Assembly (NCBI GenBank): GCA_039830035.1
Contig: CP140038.1
Span: 434,001 to 498,000, forward strand
Source of the DNA: Buchnera aphidicola (Meitanaphis flavogallis)
GTDB taxonomy: Bacteria; Pseudomonadota; Gammaproteobacteria; Enterobacterales; Enterobacteriaceae
DNA length: 64,000 nt
Direction of reading: 5' to 3'
A program made the position numbers and the translations under genes. Below the pieces are notes generated by a model that made no database searches, was not told where the DNA came from, and saw only the letters and a program-made list of their open reading frames with translations. Of this stretch, positions 33,644-44,246 are shown one piece after another (positions within the stretch are counted from its first letter, which is position 1; each line of letters opens with the position of its first letter).

Positions 33644-34027
33644 ATAATCATATTAAAAACTCAAATACAACAATATAAATTATACTTTTATTTGTTCAAA
33701 AAGGAAATCAATATGCCTAAATATCGTAAAATTTCAAAAATAACCAACATCTTTTTTTAAAAAATAAAAAATGTTTTAACATCCAATCATACTGAAATTT
33801 TATTGATTAGTTAAATATACAAAATATTTTATATATTTTAAAAATCTTAGAAGCACAATAAAAATATATTTTAATTCATTTTTTATTTACATTTAAAATA
33901 CCAAAATATATATTTATAACGGAAATTTAAATTTTATAAAATCAATAAAATTCTAAAAAATAATGTTTACATTCGCTTAAATTTTTTAGAATTTTATTTT
34001 ATCAAATATTTCATTAATGGAAAAAAT
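33644..34027. other. Intergenic region yhgN-pgk
   Basis: About 380 bases. In E. coli epd precedes pgk; no Epd signature (GINGFGRIGR) is visible. It contains a tiny ORF with a good Shine-Dalgarno at 33713, described separately. GGAAAAA just before the pgk ATG is its ribosome binding site. Confidence 0.4.
33713..33760 (+). other. Possible 15-codon leader ORF with strong ribosome binding site
   Basis: AAAAGGAAATCAATATG gives AGGAA at ideal distance from an ATG, followed by MPKYRKISKITNIFF and TAA. Good Shine-Dalgarno sites are uncommon in this sequence, so it stands out. It may be the start of a lost gene or a leader peptide ahead of pgk, about 270 bases downstream. No homologue is recognised; chance is a real possibility. 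Confidence 0.2.
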
Positions 34028-35185
34028 ATGCCAATAATCACAATAAAAGATTTAAGTCTTACAAATAAAATAGTGCTTATAAGATCAGATTTAAATGTAC
34101 CAATTAAAAACCAAAAAATCATGTCTTATGCTAGAATTCACGCATCATTACCAACTATTCAATTAGCATTAAAAAAACATGCAAAAGTAATTGTTGCTTC
34201 TCATTTAGGACGACCAGAGGAAGAAAAATATAATCCATCATTGTCATTATTTCCCATTTTTAAATATTTTAAAAAAACCTTTAAAAATACCAAAGTAAAT
34301 TTTTGCAAAGACTATTTACATGGAATAGATACCAAATTAGGAGAACTTACTATATTAGAAAATGTAAGATTTAATAAAGGAGAAACAAGTAATAGCATTT
34401 CTTTATCTAAAGCATATGCAAATTTATGCGATATATTTGTTATGGACGCTTTTGGAACGTTGCATAGAAACGAAGCATCAACTTATGGACTTACAAAATA
34501 TTCAAAAATAGCATGCGCTGGATTATTGTTACAACATGAACTAACAACATTACAAAAGTTTTTAAAAAATCCAATTCAACCTCTAGTAACTATTGTTGGA
34601 GGTGCAAAAGTATCAACAAAATTCAATTTATTAAAATCATTATCAAAAATATCAGATACTTTAATAGTTGGAGGAGGTATTGCTAATACGTTCATATCTA
34701 TTGACCACAATGTTGGAAAATCTCTTTATGAACCTAATTTCGTCGATCAAGCTAAATTATTGCGCGATAATTATAATATTTTTATACCTATAGATTCTCG
34801 AGTAAGCACAACATTTAATGAAGACAGTATAGGAATTTCTAAAAATATTTCTAATATAAACATAAACGAAGAAATCATGGATTTCGGAGATAAAACAATA
34901 GAAAAAATGGTACCAATACTAAAAAAAGCAAAAACTATTTTCTGGAATGGACCAATAGGTGTATTTGAGTTCAAAAATTTTAGAAAAGGAACAGAAACAT
35001 TAGCCACAACTATTGCTAATAGCAACGCGTTTTCTATAGCAGGAGGAGGAGATACTTTATCTGTAATAGAAAAACTAAAAATAAAAAATAAAATTTCTTA
35101 TATATCTACTGGAGGAGGATCTTTTCTAAAATTTCTAGAACAAGGGGAATTTCCTATAATAAAATTATTAAAAAATTCTGTTTAA
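34028..35185 (+). CDS. pgk: Phosphoglycerate kinase
   Basis: Transfers phosphate from 1,3-bisphosphoglycerate to ADP in glycolysis. 385 residues, against 387 in E. coli. The N-terminal substrate domain has LIRSDLNVPIKNQK, the basic SHLGRPEE and ENVRFNKGE; the hinge and nucleotide domain have VTIVGGAKVSTK, FWNGPIGVFE and the C-terminal ISTGGGSFLKFLE. DAFGTLHRNEASTYG is normal (family DAFGTAHRA, with a minor change). It is 54 bases ahead of fbaA, the conserved pgk-fbaA operon. Confidence 0.97.
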   Translation: MPIITIKDLSLTNKIVLIRSDLNVPIKNQKIMSYARIHASLPTIQLALKKHAKVIVASHLGRPEEEKYNPSLSLFPIFKYFKKTFKNTKVNFCKDYLHGIDTKLGELTILENVRFNKGETSNSISLSKAYANLCDIFVMDAFGTLHRNEASTYGLTKYSKIACAGLLLQHELTTLQKFLKNPIQPLVTIVGGAKVSTKFNLLKSLSKISDTLIVGGGIANTFISIDHNVGKSLYEPNFVDQAKLLRDNYNIFIPIDSRVSTTFNEDSIGISKNISNININEEIMDFGDKTIEKMVPILKKAKTIFWNGPIGVFEFKNFRKGTETLATTIANSNAFSIAGGGDTLSVIEKLKIKNKISYISTGGGSFLKFLEQGEFPIIKLLKNSV

Positions 35186-35239
35186 AAAAATAAAAATAAT
35201 TTTATTTATACTAAAATTTCTTTTTAATAGGATATTAAA

Positions 35240-36319
35240 ATGTGTAATATTTTAAGTTTAATAAATCCAGGTGTAATAAATGGGTACGACGCACTAAAAA
35301 TATTTGAAATAGCTAAAAAAAATTGTTTTGCAATACCAGCAATAAATTGTATAGGAACTGATTCTATAAATATAGTTTTAGAAACAGCAAAAAAAGTTAA
35401 TAGTCCAGTAATAATACAATTTTCGTATGGAGGATCAAATTTTATTTCAGGAAGAGGATTAAAAACAAATTCTCCACACAAACAAGCGATATTAGGTGCT
35501 ATATCAGGAGCTCAACATGTACATCTAATGGCTAAATACTATGAAGTTCCTGTAATTTTACATACTGATCATTGTAATAAACACATGCTACCATGGATTG
35601 ACGAATTAATCAAAAAAGGAAAACAACATTTTAAAATTAATAAAAAACCTCTTTTTACTTCTCATATGATAGATTTATCTAATGAACCATTAGAATTTAA
35701 TTTAAGTCAATGCAAACAATATCTAAAAAAAATGAACAACATTAATATGATGTTAGAGATGGAACTTGGTTGTACAGGAGGAGAGGAAGATGGAGTAGAT
35801 AATACTGATATCAATAATTCTTTGTTATATACCAAACCAACTGATGTCAATGCTGCATATGAACACTTATCGTCTATAAGTTCTTGTTTTACTATTGCAG
35901 CATCATTTGGAAACGTGCATGGTGTATATAAATCAGGTAACGTTAATTTAAAACCTACTATTTTAAAAGAATCACAAAATTATGTTAGAAAAAAACATAA
36001 CCTATCTTATAATCCATTAAACTTTGTATTTCATGGAGGATCTGGATCTTCAATAAAAGATATTAAAACATCAATCAAATATGGAGTAATAAAAATGAAT
36101 ATTGATACTGATGTCCAATGGGCAACCTGGAAAGGAATATTAAAATTTTATAAAAAAAATCATATGTATCTACAAACTCAATTAGGTAATCCATGCGGAT
36201 TAGATAAACCAAATAAAAAATATTACGATCCTAGAGTTTGGATACGTTCTTCTCAAGCATCAATATCAAAATATCTAAAAAAAATATTTAAAACATTAAA
36301 TTCTAACAATACTTTATAA
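35240..36319 (+). CDS. fbaA: Fructose-bisphosphate aldolase, class II
   Basis: Zinc-dependent cleavage of fructose 1,6-bisphosphate in glycolysis. 359 residues, as in E. coli. Zinc ligands are in LHTDHCNK, MELGCTGGEEDGVDN, ASFGNVHGVY and FHGGSGS; substrate binding is in KMNIDTDVQWATW. The C-terminal helices containing NKKYYDPRVW are intact. A GATATT-spaced GG before the ATG is a weak ribosome binding site. It is cotranscribed with pgk. A hairpin at 36353-36387 may end the operon. Confidence 0.98.
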   Translation: MCNILSLINPGVINGYDALKIFEIAKKNCFAIPAINCIGTDSINIVLETAKKVNSPVIIQFSYGGSNFISGRGLKTNSPHKQAILGAISGAQHVHLMAKYYEVPVILHTDHCNKHMLPWIDELIKKGKQHFKINKKPLFTSHMIDLSNEPLEFNLSQCKQYLKKMNNINMMLEMELGCTGGEEDGVDNTDINNSLLYTKPTDVNAAYEHLSSISSCFTIAASFGNVHGVYKSGNVNLKPTILKESQNYVRKKHNLSYNPLNFVFHGGSGSSIKDIKTSIKYGVIKMNIDTDVQWATWKGILKFYKKNHMYLQTQLGNPCGLDKPNKKYYDPRVWIRSSQASISKYLKKIFKTLNSNNTL

Positions 36320-36352
36320 GAATATTACAATACACACATACCTCTTGAAAAG

Positions 36353-36387
36353 TTAGAGGAGGATAAATATTATTCTCCCTAATTTTT
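36353..36387 (+). terminator. Likely intrinsic terminator after fbaA
   Basis: TTAGAGGAG (36353-36361) can pair with CTCCCTAA (36375-36382) with one bulged A, and TTTTT (36383-36387) follows directly. It is 33 bases past the fbaA stop and ahead of mscS. The stem is far richer in G+C than its surroundings. It fits termination of pgk-fbaA. Confidence 0.55.
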
Positions 36388-36471
36388 AATATTTGCACTA
36401 ACAATATTTATTGTTGCACATAGTTCTAATATTAACGTCACGTACAAAGAACTCTAAAGAATATAGATAAA

Positions 36472-37317
36472 ATGGAAAAATTAAATGTAGTAAACGATAT
36501 TCATCATGCAGGAAATTGGTTAATAAGAAATCAAGAACTACTACTAGGATACGTCATGAATTTCGTATCTGCTATTATAATATTAATAGTAGGTTTTTTT
36601 ATAGCTAAAATAGTTTCAAATATCATCAATAAAGTTTTAATTACCAGGAATATTGATTCTACAATTTCTGGATTTTTAGCTGCGATAGCAAGATATGTAA
36701 TCATTACATTGACGTTAATAACTTCATTAGGATGTATCGGAGTTCAAACTACTTCTATTATTGCTATATTAGGAGCAGCAGGCATGGCTGTTGGATTAGC
36801 TTTACAAGGTTCATTATCTAATTTTGCAGCAGGAGTTTTATTGGTGATATTACGACCGCTTCGTACTGGAGAATACGTAAATTTAGGAAATATATCTGGC
36901 ACTGTTTTAAACATTCATATATTCTACACTACTCTTAGAACACTAGATGGAAAAATGGTTGTTATACCTAACGGAAAAATTATATCAGGAAACATAATTA
37001 ATTATTCTAGAGAAAAAACTAGAAGAAACGAGTTTATTATTAGTGTATCATATAATTCCGATATTGATCTAGTAATAAAAGTATTAAAAAAAGTTTTAGA
37101 AAATGAAAAAAGAGTATTAAAAGATAAAGATATTATTGTTGGATTAAGTGAATTAGCTCCATCTTCTCTCAATTTTATTGTGCGCTGTTGGAGTCATACT
37201 GATGAACTAAACATAGTATATTGGGACTTAATGGCACAATTTAAAAAAGCTTTAGATTCCAATAATATTAATATCCCTTATCCTCATCTTGAAGTATATT
37301 ACCACAAAAAAAAATAA
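36472..37317 (+). CDS. mscS: Small-conductance mechanosensitive channel MscS
   Basis: Inner-membrane channel that opens on osmotic downshock. 281 residues, against 286 in E. coli. Three N-terminal membrane helices; the pore-lining TM3 has the Gly/Ala-rich AILGAAGMAVGLALQGSLSN, then FAAGVLLVILRPLRTGEYV. The cytoplasmic beta and alpha/beta domains follow, with VVIPNGKIISGNIINYSRE. All family blocks are present. It sits between fbaA and recC. An E. coli-like fbaA-mscS order is kept, with argO and others lost. Confidence 0.96.
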   Translation: MEKLNVVNDIHHAGNWLIRNQELLLGYVMNFVSAIIILIVGFFIAKIVSNIINKVLITRNIDSTISGFLAAIARYVIITLTLITSLGCIGVQTTSIIAILGAAGMAVGLALQGSLSNFAAGVLLVILRPLRTGEYVNLGNISGTVLNIHIFYTTLRTLDGKMVVIPNGKIISGNIINYSREKTRRNEFIISVSYNSDIDLVIKVLKKVLENEKRVLKDKDIIVGLSELAPSSLNFIVRCWSHTDELNIVYWDLMAQFKKALDSNNINIPYPHLEVYYHKKK

Positions 37318-37353
37318 CTCAAACAAACTTCTTACACCTATCTAATAAAAGCT

Positions 37354-40300
37354 ATGTTCATATTATATAAATCCTATAATTTTCATTGTCTTATAAAAAA
37401 AGCATGTTCTATTATCACTACAACTCCATTATGTAATCCATTAGCTAATGAAATATTCATTACACCAAATAAAACAATCAACCACTGGACAAAAATATTT
37501 ATAGCTCAACAATGTTCAATAGCATCGAATATTAAATTTCTTAAATTTAACGAATTCGCATGGACAATTTTTCAACATATCAATCTTGAAAAAAATTCAA
37601 AATCAGAGTTTGAAAAATATCATCTAATATGGAAGATGATGAATATAAAAAATATTAAAAATCTAACTAAATTTGTCAGTAACAGCAATTCAAAAATAAA
37701 ATTATTCGAAATAGTATCTTTTTTATCACAACAATTCAAAGAATATTTATCTTATCGACCAGACTTAATACATAAATGGGAACAATTTTCCGAAAACCAG
37801 CTTAATATAAATTTATTATATATGAATCAAAATAAATTATTATGGACAACTCTCATAAAGTATATGCAACATAGAAATCAACCAATATGGAACTATGCAA
37901 ACTTACTCTTCCTTTTAGAAAAGAAAATAAAACAAAAAAAAATCAATATAAATACATTTCCATCAAGAATATTTGTGTTTGGAAACGATATCTTAACACC
38001 ATATAACATAATAATGTTAAAAAAAATAAGTAACTTATGTTCAATCTATTTTTTTTATATCACTCCATATAAGAACGAAAAAATGCTACTCAGGGAAATA
38101 AAATCTCAAACACATCAATGTAACCTTATTCAGGAACATACATCACATTTTTTTAAAGCAACAATATGTTATAAAAAATATCTAGATAAAACTTTAAAAA
38201 TATATAACAATATCGAAAACATTTTATTATGGGGAAAATATGGATATGATTACACTTTATTGTTAAGCTTAATAAGTAAAAAAGAAATAAATTTATTTAA
38301 TATACCAAAACCTACTAGTTTACTAAATAAAATACAAAAAAACATAATACAAACTAATTTTAACTTAAATATAAAAAATAATAAAAACAATGCAAATTAT
38401 AATATAAATAAACAAATAATATATAATAACGACAAATCTATTTCTATACACATATGTACTACGTTAAAAAGAGAAATAGAAGTTTTACATGATAATTTAC
38501 TTGATGTACTTAACAATCATTATGATATATTATTTCATGATATTCTTATTATTAGTAAAAATATAAATAAATATGTTCCATTTATTCATTCTATATTTCA
38601 TTCAATCAATCCTAAACATCGAATTCCTTTCTACATTACATCTACTTCTCATGAAGACACAAACACCATCTCAAATATTATTTTACAAATACTAGACTTG
38701 CCTAATAATCCACTTAATGAAAAAGATATTTTCAATTTTTTAAAAAATTCTTTTATATTAAAAAAATTTAATATAAAAGAAAAAGAAATAATCATTTTAT
38801 CAAAAATAATAAAAAAATTTCACATTAAATCAGAAACTAATCATACTTTTAAAAAACATAAACTATCAAAAATTAATAAAGAATATACTTTTAGCAATAA
38901 TGAGAAAAGAATATTTCTTGGAAAAGCGATCAATGATGTTAATTATACAATATGGAATACAATCGTACCTTTCAATTATTTGAATGAAAAACATTATACA
39001 ATATTCAGTAAATTAATAACATTTAAATTGTTATTACACAAATGGAAAAAAAAACTATCTATTTCAAAACCATTAACATCTTGGAAAATCGTCTTCGAAC
39101 AACTATTAAACGATTTTTTTACACATAATGAAATTAAAAAAGAAGAAATAATATCTATTAAAAAACATTGGAACAAAATAGTTGAACCTGGAATTCAAGA
39201 AGGTTATACAAAACCACTTCCTGTACAATTGTTAAAAAATGAATTACTGAAAAATATCTCTCAAAAAAAAAATATATACGATTGTTTTTCTGGAAGAGTA
39301 ACTTTTTGTAACGGATTCATATTAAGAAGTATACCATTTAAAGTAATTTGTATTATCGGAATGCACGATAAATTTATTATTCAAAAAATTCCTACTAAAT
39401 GTCTTAATTTAATACATACACACCCAAGAATATGTGATCCATATAGAAAAAATAAATACGAATATTTATTTTTAGAAACAATATTAGCAACGCAAAAAAT
39501 ATTATTAATAAGTTATCCACAAGGACCTGAAAAAAATAATAAAACGTATCAAAGATCTATACTAATTGATCAATTATTATCATATATTTCTAAGAATTTT
39601 TACATTTTTAATAAAAAATGTGAAAAAAAAAGAAAAGAAAACAAAAAAAAATTAATTTTTCATTTATGTTATTTTCATACCGATCAACCATATAATATTA
39701 AAAATTTTATTAAAGGATCTAAATATCAAAGTTTTAATGAAACCTGGCTTAAAATTTCTCAATTAAAACAAAAAAATAAAAACAACTTTGAGAAAACTCT
39801 TCAAACAATAAAATTTAAAAATATTATGCTATCCGAATTAATTGCATTCTGGAAAAACCCCGTTCAATATTTTTTTAATAAACGACTACATATTATACTT
39901 AATGACGTTAAAAATATAGATTTAAATAAAGAAAACTTTTCGATTACAAAACTTAACCATTACATAATTAGTATGAACATAATTGACTTTTTACTAAAGA
40001 AAAAAGATACTAAAAAGTTACTTCTATACTACCAATGCAAAGGAATTATACCAATTGGAAATTTAGGAGAAATATATTGGGAAAATCAAATAATTCTAAT
40101 GACATCTTTATATAAAAAAAGTAATTTAATAAACAAAAATTTAAGAAATAAAAAATTTCGTATAAAAATTAATCAATATACATTGTTCGGAATATTAAAA
40201 AATAAAAATAAAACAGGTTTATTACGCTGGAAACCTACTACTATCAATAACAAAGATATTATCTCGCTATGGTTAGAACATTTAGTATATTGTTCCATAT

Positions 40301-40692
40301 ATAAACCTAGTAACAATACCATATTAGGATTAAAAAACAATAATTGCACTTTCATAAAATTAAAAAAGAAAAAAGCCAAAAATCTATTAAATCAATACAT
40401 AATTGGATATATAAAAGGAATGCATAAACCTATATTGCTCACTAACTCAGGAATTAACTGGTTAAGTACTATATATGATAAGAAATATAAAACAATTTCT
40501 ACAAAAATAACTCAATTACAAAAATCAAAAGAAAATATGATCACAACATGGGAGGGAAATAATTGGAAAATAGGAGAAAAAAATGATTTATATTTAAAAA
40601 AAATCATTACGACTTTAGACGAAAAAAATGTATCTAAAATATGTGCAACAGCTAAAAAATGGATTCTTCCTGTATTAAGATACATTCAATAA
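37354..40692 (+). CDS. recC: Exodeoxyribonuclease V gamma subunit (RecC)
   Basis: RecC splits the duplex and scans for Chi in the RecBCD helicase-nuclease. 1112 residues, against 1122 in E. coli. Family blocks include SIHICTTLKREIEVLHDNL (E. coli ISFHVCHSPQREVEVLHD), LRSIPFKVICIIGMHD, YEYLFLETILATQKILLISY and LWLEHLVYC. The gene is uninterrupted in spite of many A runs. It is 36 bases after mscS and 48 before recB. The enterobacterial genes between recC and recB (ptrA) are gone, so recCBD forms one tight operon. Confidence 0.95.
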   Translation: MFILYKSYNFHCLIKKACSIITTTPLCNPLANEIFITPNKTINHWTKIFIAQQCSIASNIKFLKFNEFAWTIFQHINLEKNSKSEFEKYHLIWKMMNIKNIKNLTKFVSNSNSKIKLFEIVSFLSQQFKEYLSYRPDLIHKWEQFSENQLNINLLYMNQNKLLWTTLIKYMQHRNQPIWNYANLLFLLEKKIKQKKININTFPSRIFVFGNDILTPYNIIMLKKISNLCSIYFFYITPYKNEKMLLREIKSQTHQCNLIQEHTSHFFKATICYKKYLDKTLKIYNNIENILLWGKYGYDYTLLLSLISKKEINLFNIPKPTSLLNKIQKNIIQTNFNLNIKNNKNNANYNINKQIIYNNDKSISIHICTTLKREIEVLHDNLLDVLNNHYDILFHDILIISKNINKYVPFIHSIFHSINPKHRIPFYITSTSHEDTNTISNIILQILDLPNNPLNEKDIFNFLKNSFILKKFNIKEKEIIILSKIIKKFHIKSETNHTFKKHKLSKINKEYTFSNNEKRIFLGKAINDVNYTIWNTIVPFNYLNEKHYTIFSKLITFKLLLHKWKKKLSISKPLTSWKIVFEQLLNDFFTHNEIKKEEIISIKKHWNKIVEPGIQEGYTKPLPVQLLKNELLKNISQKKNIYDCFSGRVTFCNGFILRSIPFKVICIIGMHDKFIIQKIPTKCLNLIHTHPRICDPYRKNKYEYLFLETILATQKILLISYPQGPEKNNKTYQRSILIDQLLSYISKNFYIFNKKCEKKRKENKKKLIFHLCYFHTDQPYNIKNFIKGSKYQSFNETWLKISQLKQKNKNNFEKTLQTIKFKNIMLSELIAFWKNPVQYFFNKRLHIILNDVKNIDLNKENFSITKLNHYIISMNIIDFLLKKKDTKKLLLYYQCKGIIPIGNLGEIYWENQIILMTSLYKKSNLINKNLRNKKFRIKINQYTLFGILKNKNKTGLLRWKPTTINNKDIISLWLEHLVYCSIYKPSNNTILGLKNNNCTFIKLKKKKAKNLLNQYIIGYIKGMHKPILLTNSGINWLSTIYDKKYKTISTKITQLQKSKENMITTWEGNNWKIGEKNDLYLKKIITTLDEKNVSKICATAKKWILPVLRYIQ

Positions 40693-40740
40693 AAAAATAA
40701 AAATAACTTATATATAAATAATAACTTAAAAAAATAAAAT

Positions 40741-43700
40741 ATGAAAAAAATACAATCAATATCTACTAACGATGTAGTAACTTTACCTTTATCAGGAAAA
40801 ATATTAATTGAAGCATCAGCAGGAACAGGAAAAACATTTTCTTTAATTATTATATACCTAAGATTAATTCTAGGAATTGGAAAAATATCTAATATTCATC
40901 GAACTTTTTTAATCAAAGAAATTTTAGTAGTCACGTTTACAGAACATTCAAAAGAAGAAATAAAAAATAGAATAAAAAAATATATTTTTAAATTTAAAGA
41001 AATATGCAAAAAAAAAAAGCGACAACGTTGTATTACAACACTTATTAAATAAAATTAAAAATTTAAATACAGCTACTGATTTATTATATCAAGCAGAAAG
41101 ATCACTAAATGAATTAGCTGTTTATACTATACACGAATTTTGTTATCAATCACTAAACATTAACAAATTTTGCTCTAATATATTATTCCAAAATAAAATA
41201 ATAAAAAATAAATATCATTTATACCTTCAATCTAGTAGCGATTTTTGGAATGAATATTTAGTCTCTTTACCAAAAAATATTGTTAAAATTATAGTAAAGT
41301 ACTTTAAAAATCCAAATACCCTTCTAAACTATATATTACCATTGTTATCGAAAAACAACACAAAAAAAAATATATCTATCAAACAGAAAATAAACTTAAT
41401 TCAATTCTATAACATACTTATTCAAAAAATAATAATCTTCAAAAAAACATGGCTACAAAATTATTCAATAATATTAATATTAATCAATAAATCTGATATA
41501 AACAAACGCAGCTATAATAAATCTAATTTATCTCGGTGGACAAAAATTATCAACATGTGGGCTCTTCATAAAACAGAAAATTTTGATATTCCTAAAGAAT
41601 TACAATATTTTAAAAAAAGTTATTTAATAAAAAAAACTGCTAGTGGAGAAATACCAAAAAACGACATGTTCGAAATAATTGAAAAATTTTTAGAAATTAG
41701 TTTTTCATTAAAAAAAACATTTATTTTAGAAGCAATAATACAAATCAAAAAAAGATTTAATAAAAAAAAAGCAGCAAAAGGACTTTTTGATTTTAATGAT
41801 TTAATTCAATTCCTTTATACTATTTTAAATAAAAAAAAAGAAACAATTACAAAAATAATTAAAAAACAATACCCAACATTATTAATTGATGAATTTCAAG
41901 ATACAGATTATCAACAATACCAAATATTTAAAAAAATTTATAATTTAAAAGAAGATTTATGTATTTTTATAGGTGATCCTAAACAAGCTATTTACAGCTT
42001 TAGAGGAGCTAATATTAAATCATATATAACTGCAAAAAAGGACATAAAACACTGCTACCAACTCAACATTAACTGGAGATCTTCTAAAGAAATAGTGGAA
42101 AGTTTAAATTTACTGTTTTTAAGAAAAAAAAACATTTTTTTACTTCCTGAAATCAATTTTATTCCAGTAAAGTCTACTTATAAAAACAAACAAATAGAAT
42201 TTCAAATAAACGGAATATCTCAACCAGCTTTACAGTTTGTATTAAACAAAACGCCTACTATAGGAACTATTGACTATAAAATATGGATTACAAAAACATG
42301 CATAAATTATATTTCATTCTGGTTAAATGAAGGACGAAACGGAAATGCTGTTATCATACACAATAAAAAAACTCGATATCTTACCCCAAAAGATATTTGT
42401 ATATTAGTAAATAACAAACAAGAAGCAGCTATTATACAAACAGCCTTATACAAAGCCAATATCCAAACTGCATATCTCTCTAAAAGAGCAAGCGTATTTC
42501 ATAGTACTGAAGCAATAGAATTATTATGGATTTTAAAAGCTATTTTAAATCCTCAAGATAAATTCTTATTAAAACGTGCTATATCTACTACGATTATAGA
42601 TAAAACAAATAAAGATATCGATCTCCTTACAAAAAAATACTCACTTTGGTCAATTATAATAAATACATTTTATGAATATTTATCTACTTGGAAAAATTTT
42701 GGCATTACAAATATGATTCATAAGATAATCATAAATCATAAAATAAATGCAATAGATAATTCTTATATTCATTCTCCTAACATTATAAATATTTTGCACA
42801 TTGGAGAACTATTAGAAAAGAAATTTAATAAAATTAAAGAAAAACATTTTTTAATTTTATGGTTAGAAAAAAAAATAGAAGAAAAATATGACATCCCTCA
42901 TACAGATTACATACGAGAAAAAAATGATAAAAACTGTATAGAAATTGTTACTATTCATAAATCTAAAGGTCTTGAATATCCAATAATATGGATGCCTTTT
43001 TTCATAACTTTATATAACACCAATCTCAATATTAATAACATGACAAACTCCATATCAAATTCCACAGAATCAAAAAAAATATTATCAGAAGATATGCGAC
43101 TTTTATATGTAGCATTAACCAGAACAATTGTTCACTGTTGTATAGGAATTGCATCCATCAATAACAAAAAAAAGACAGACATAGAAAATTATTCAGATAT
43201 TCATAAAAACGCTTTAGGTTATGTAATACAATCAGGAAAAAAATGCAATTATCAACAACTATATAATATTCTTTTAAAAATAAGCCATAACACAAACATA
43301 AAAATTTCCTTGAAATCACCTGAAATTAATATTACCAATACAAAACAACACAAAAAATATACAAAACTCAAAAATCGAAAATTAAAAAGAACATTAGAAT
43401 ATAATTATAAAATTACTAGTTATTCTCAATTAAAGAATAATTATACTTCTCTAATATTAACGAAAAAAAACCACCATAATTATATTGATACTAACATTAA
43501 GATACATAACGAAAATGAAATTAAACTCACACCACATACCTTCCCAAGAGGTAAAAACGTGGGAATATTTATTCATAAAATATTAAAAAGCATTCATTTT
43601 CATAAAAACATAAACATCACTTGGATATCCAAACAACTTGAAGAACACAACTTCGAAAAAAACTGGGGAAAGATGTTACAAGATTGGATCCATAAAATTT

Positions 43701-44227
43701 TAAATACACCATTAAATAGCCATAATCTTTGCCTATCCCAATTAAATCCTCACAATTATATTAAAGAACTAGAATTTTTTTTACCTATAAAAAATAAACT
43801 GACAGATACGAAACTAAATAGAGTAATTCGTAATTTTAATCCATTTTTGAAATCATCTTCTAAAATTTTTTTTGATTCCATAAAAGGAATATTAGTAGGA
43901 TCAATAGATTTAGTTTTTAAATGGGAGAAAAAATATTATTTAGTAGATTATAAATCTAATTGGCTAGGTTATTCAAAGTTAGATTACTCTATTCAAGCAA
44001 TGCAAAACGTAATATATACACATCGTTATGACTTACAATATCAATTATATAGTATTGCTTTACATAGATATTTAAAAAAACGTATTAAAAATTATTCTTT
44101 TCATAAACATTTCGGTGGAATTTATCTCTTATTTTTAAGAGCTAGAAATATAACAGACCCAGAAAAAGGATTATTTTTTACGTTACCCACGTTAACAAAC
44201 ATAAAAGAACTCGATAACCTTTTTTAA
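40741..44227 (+). CDS. recB: Exodeoxyribonuclease V beta subunit (RecB), frameshifted at an A11 run
   Basis: 3'-5' helicase and nuclease subunit of RecBCD. The first frame has Walker A IEASAGTGKTFSL and VVTFTEHSKEEI, then meets a run of eleven A (41008-41018) and stops at 41052. One A fewer joins it to the second frame, which runs on through LNELAVYTIHEFCYQ, Walker B LLIDEFQDTDYQQYQIF, GDPKQAIYSFRGA, VTIHKSKGLEYPIIW and LLYVALTRT to the nuclease domain VGSIDLVF...YYLVDYKSNWLG. The joined protein is 1161 residues (E. coli 1180). As read, RecB would be cut off after about 100 residues. recD follows after 19 bases. Slippage rescue or a miscounted homopolymer are the explanations. Confidence 0.92.
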
Positions 44228-44246
44228 AAAAACCATAGGAAAAAAA

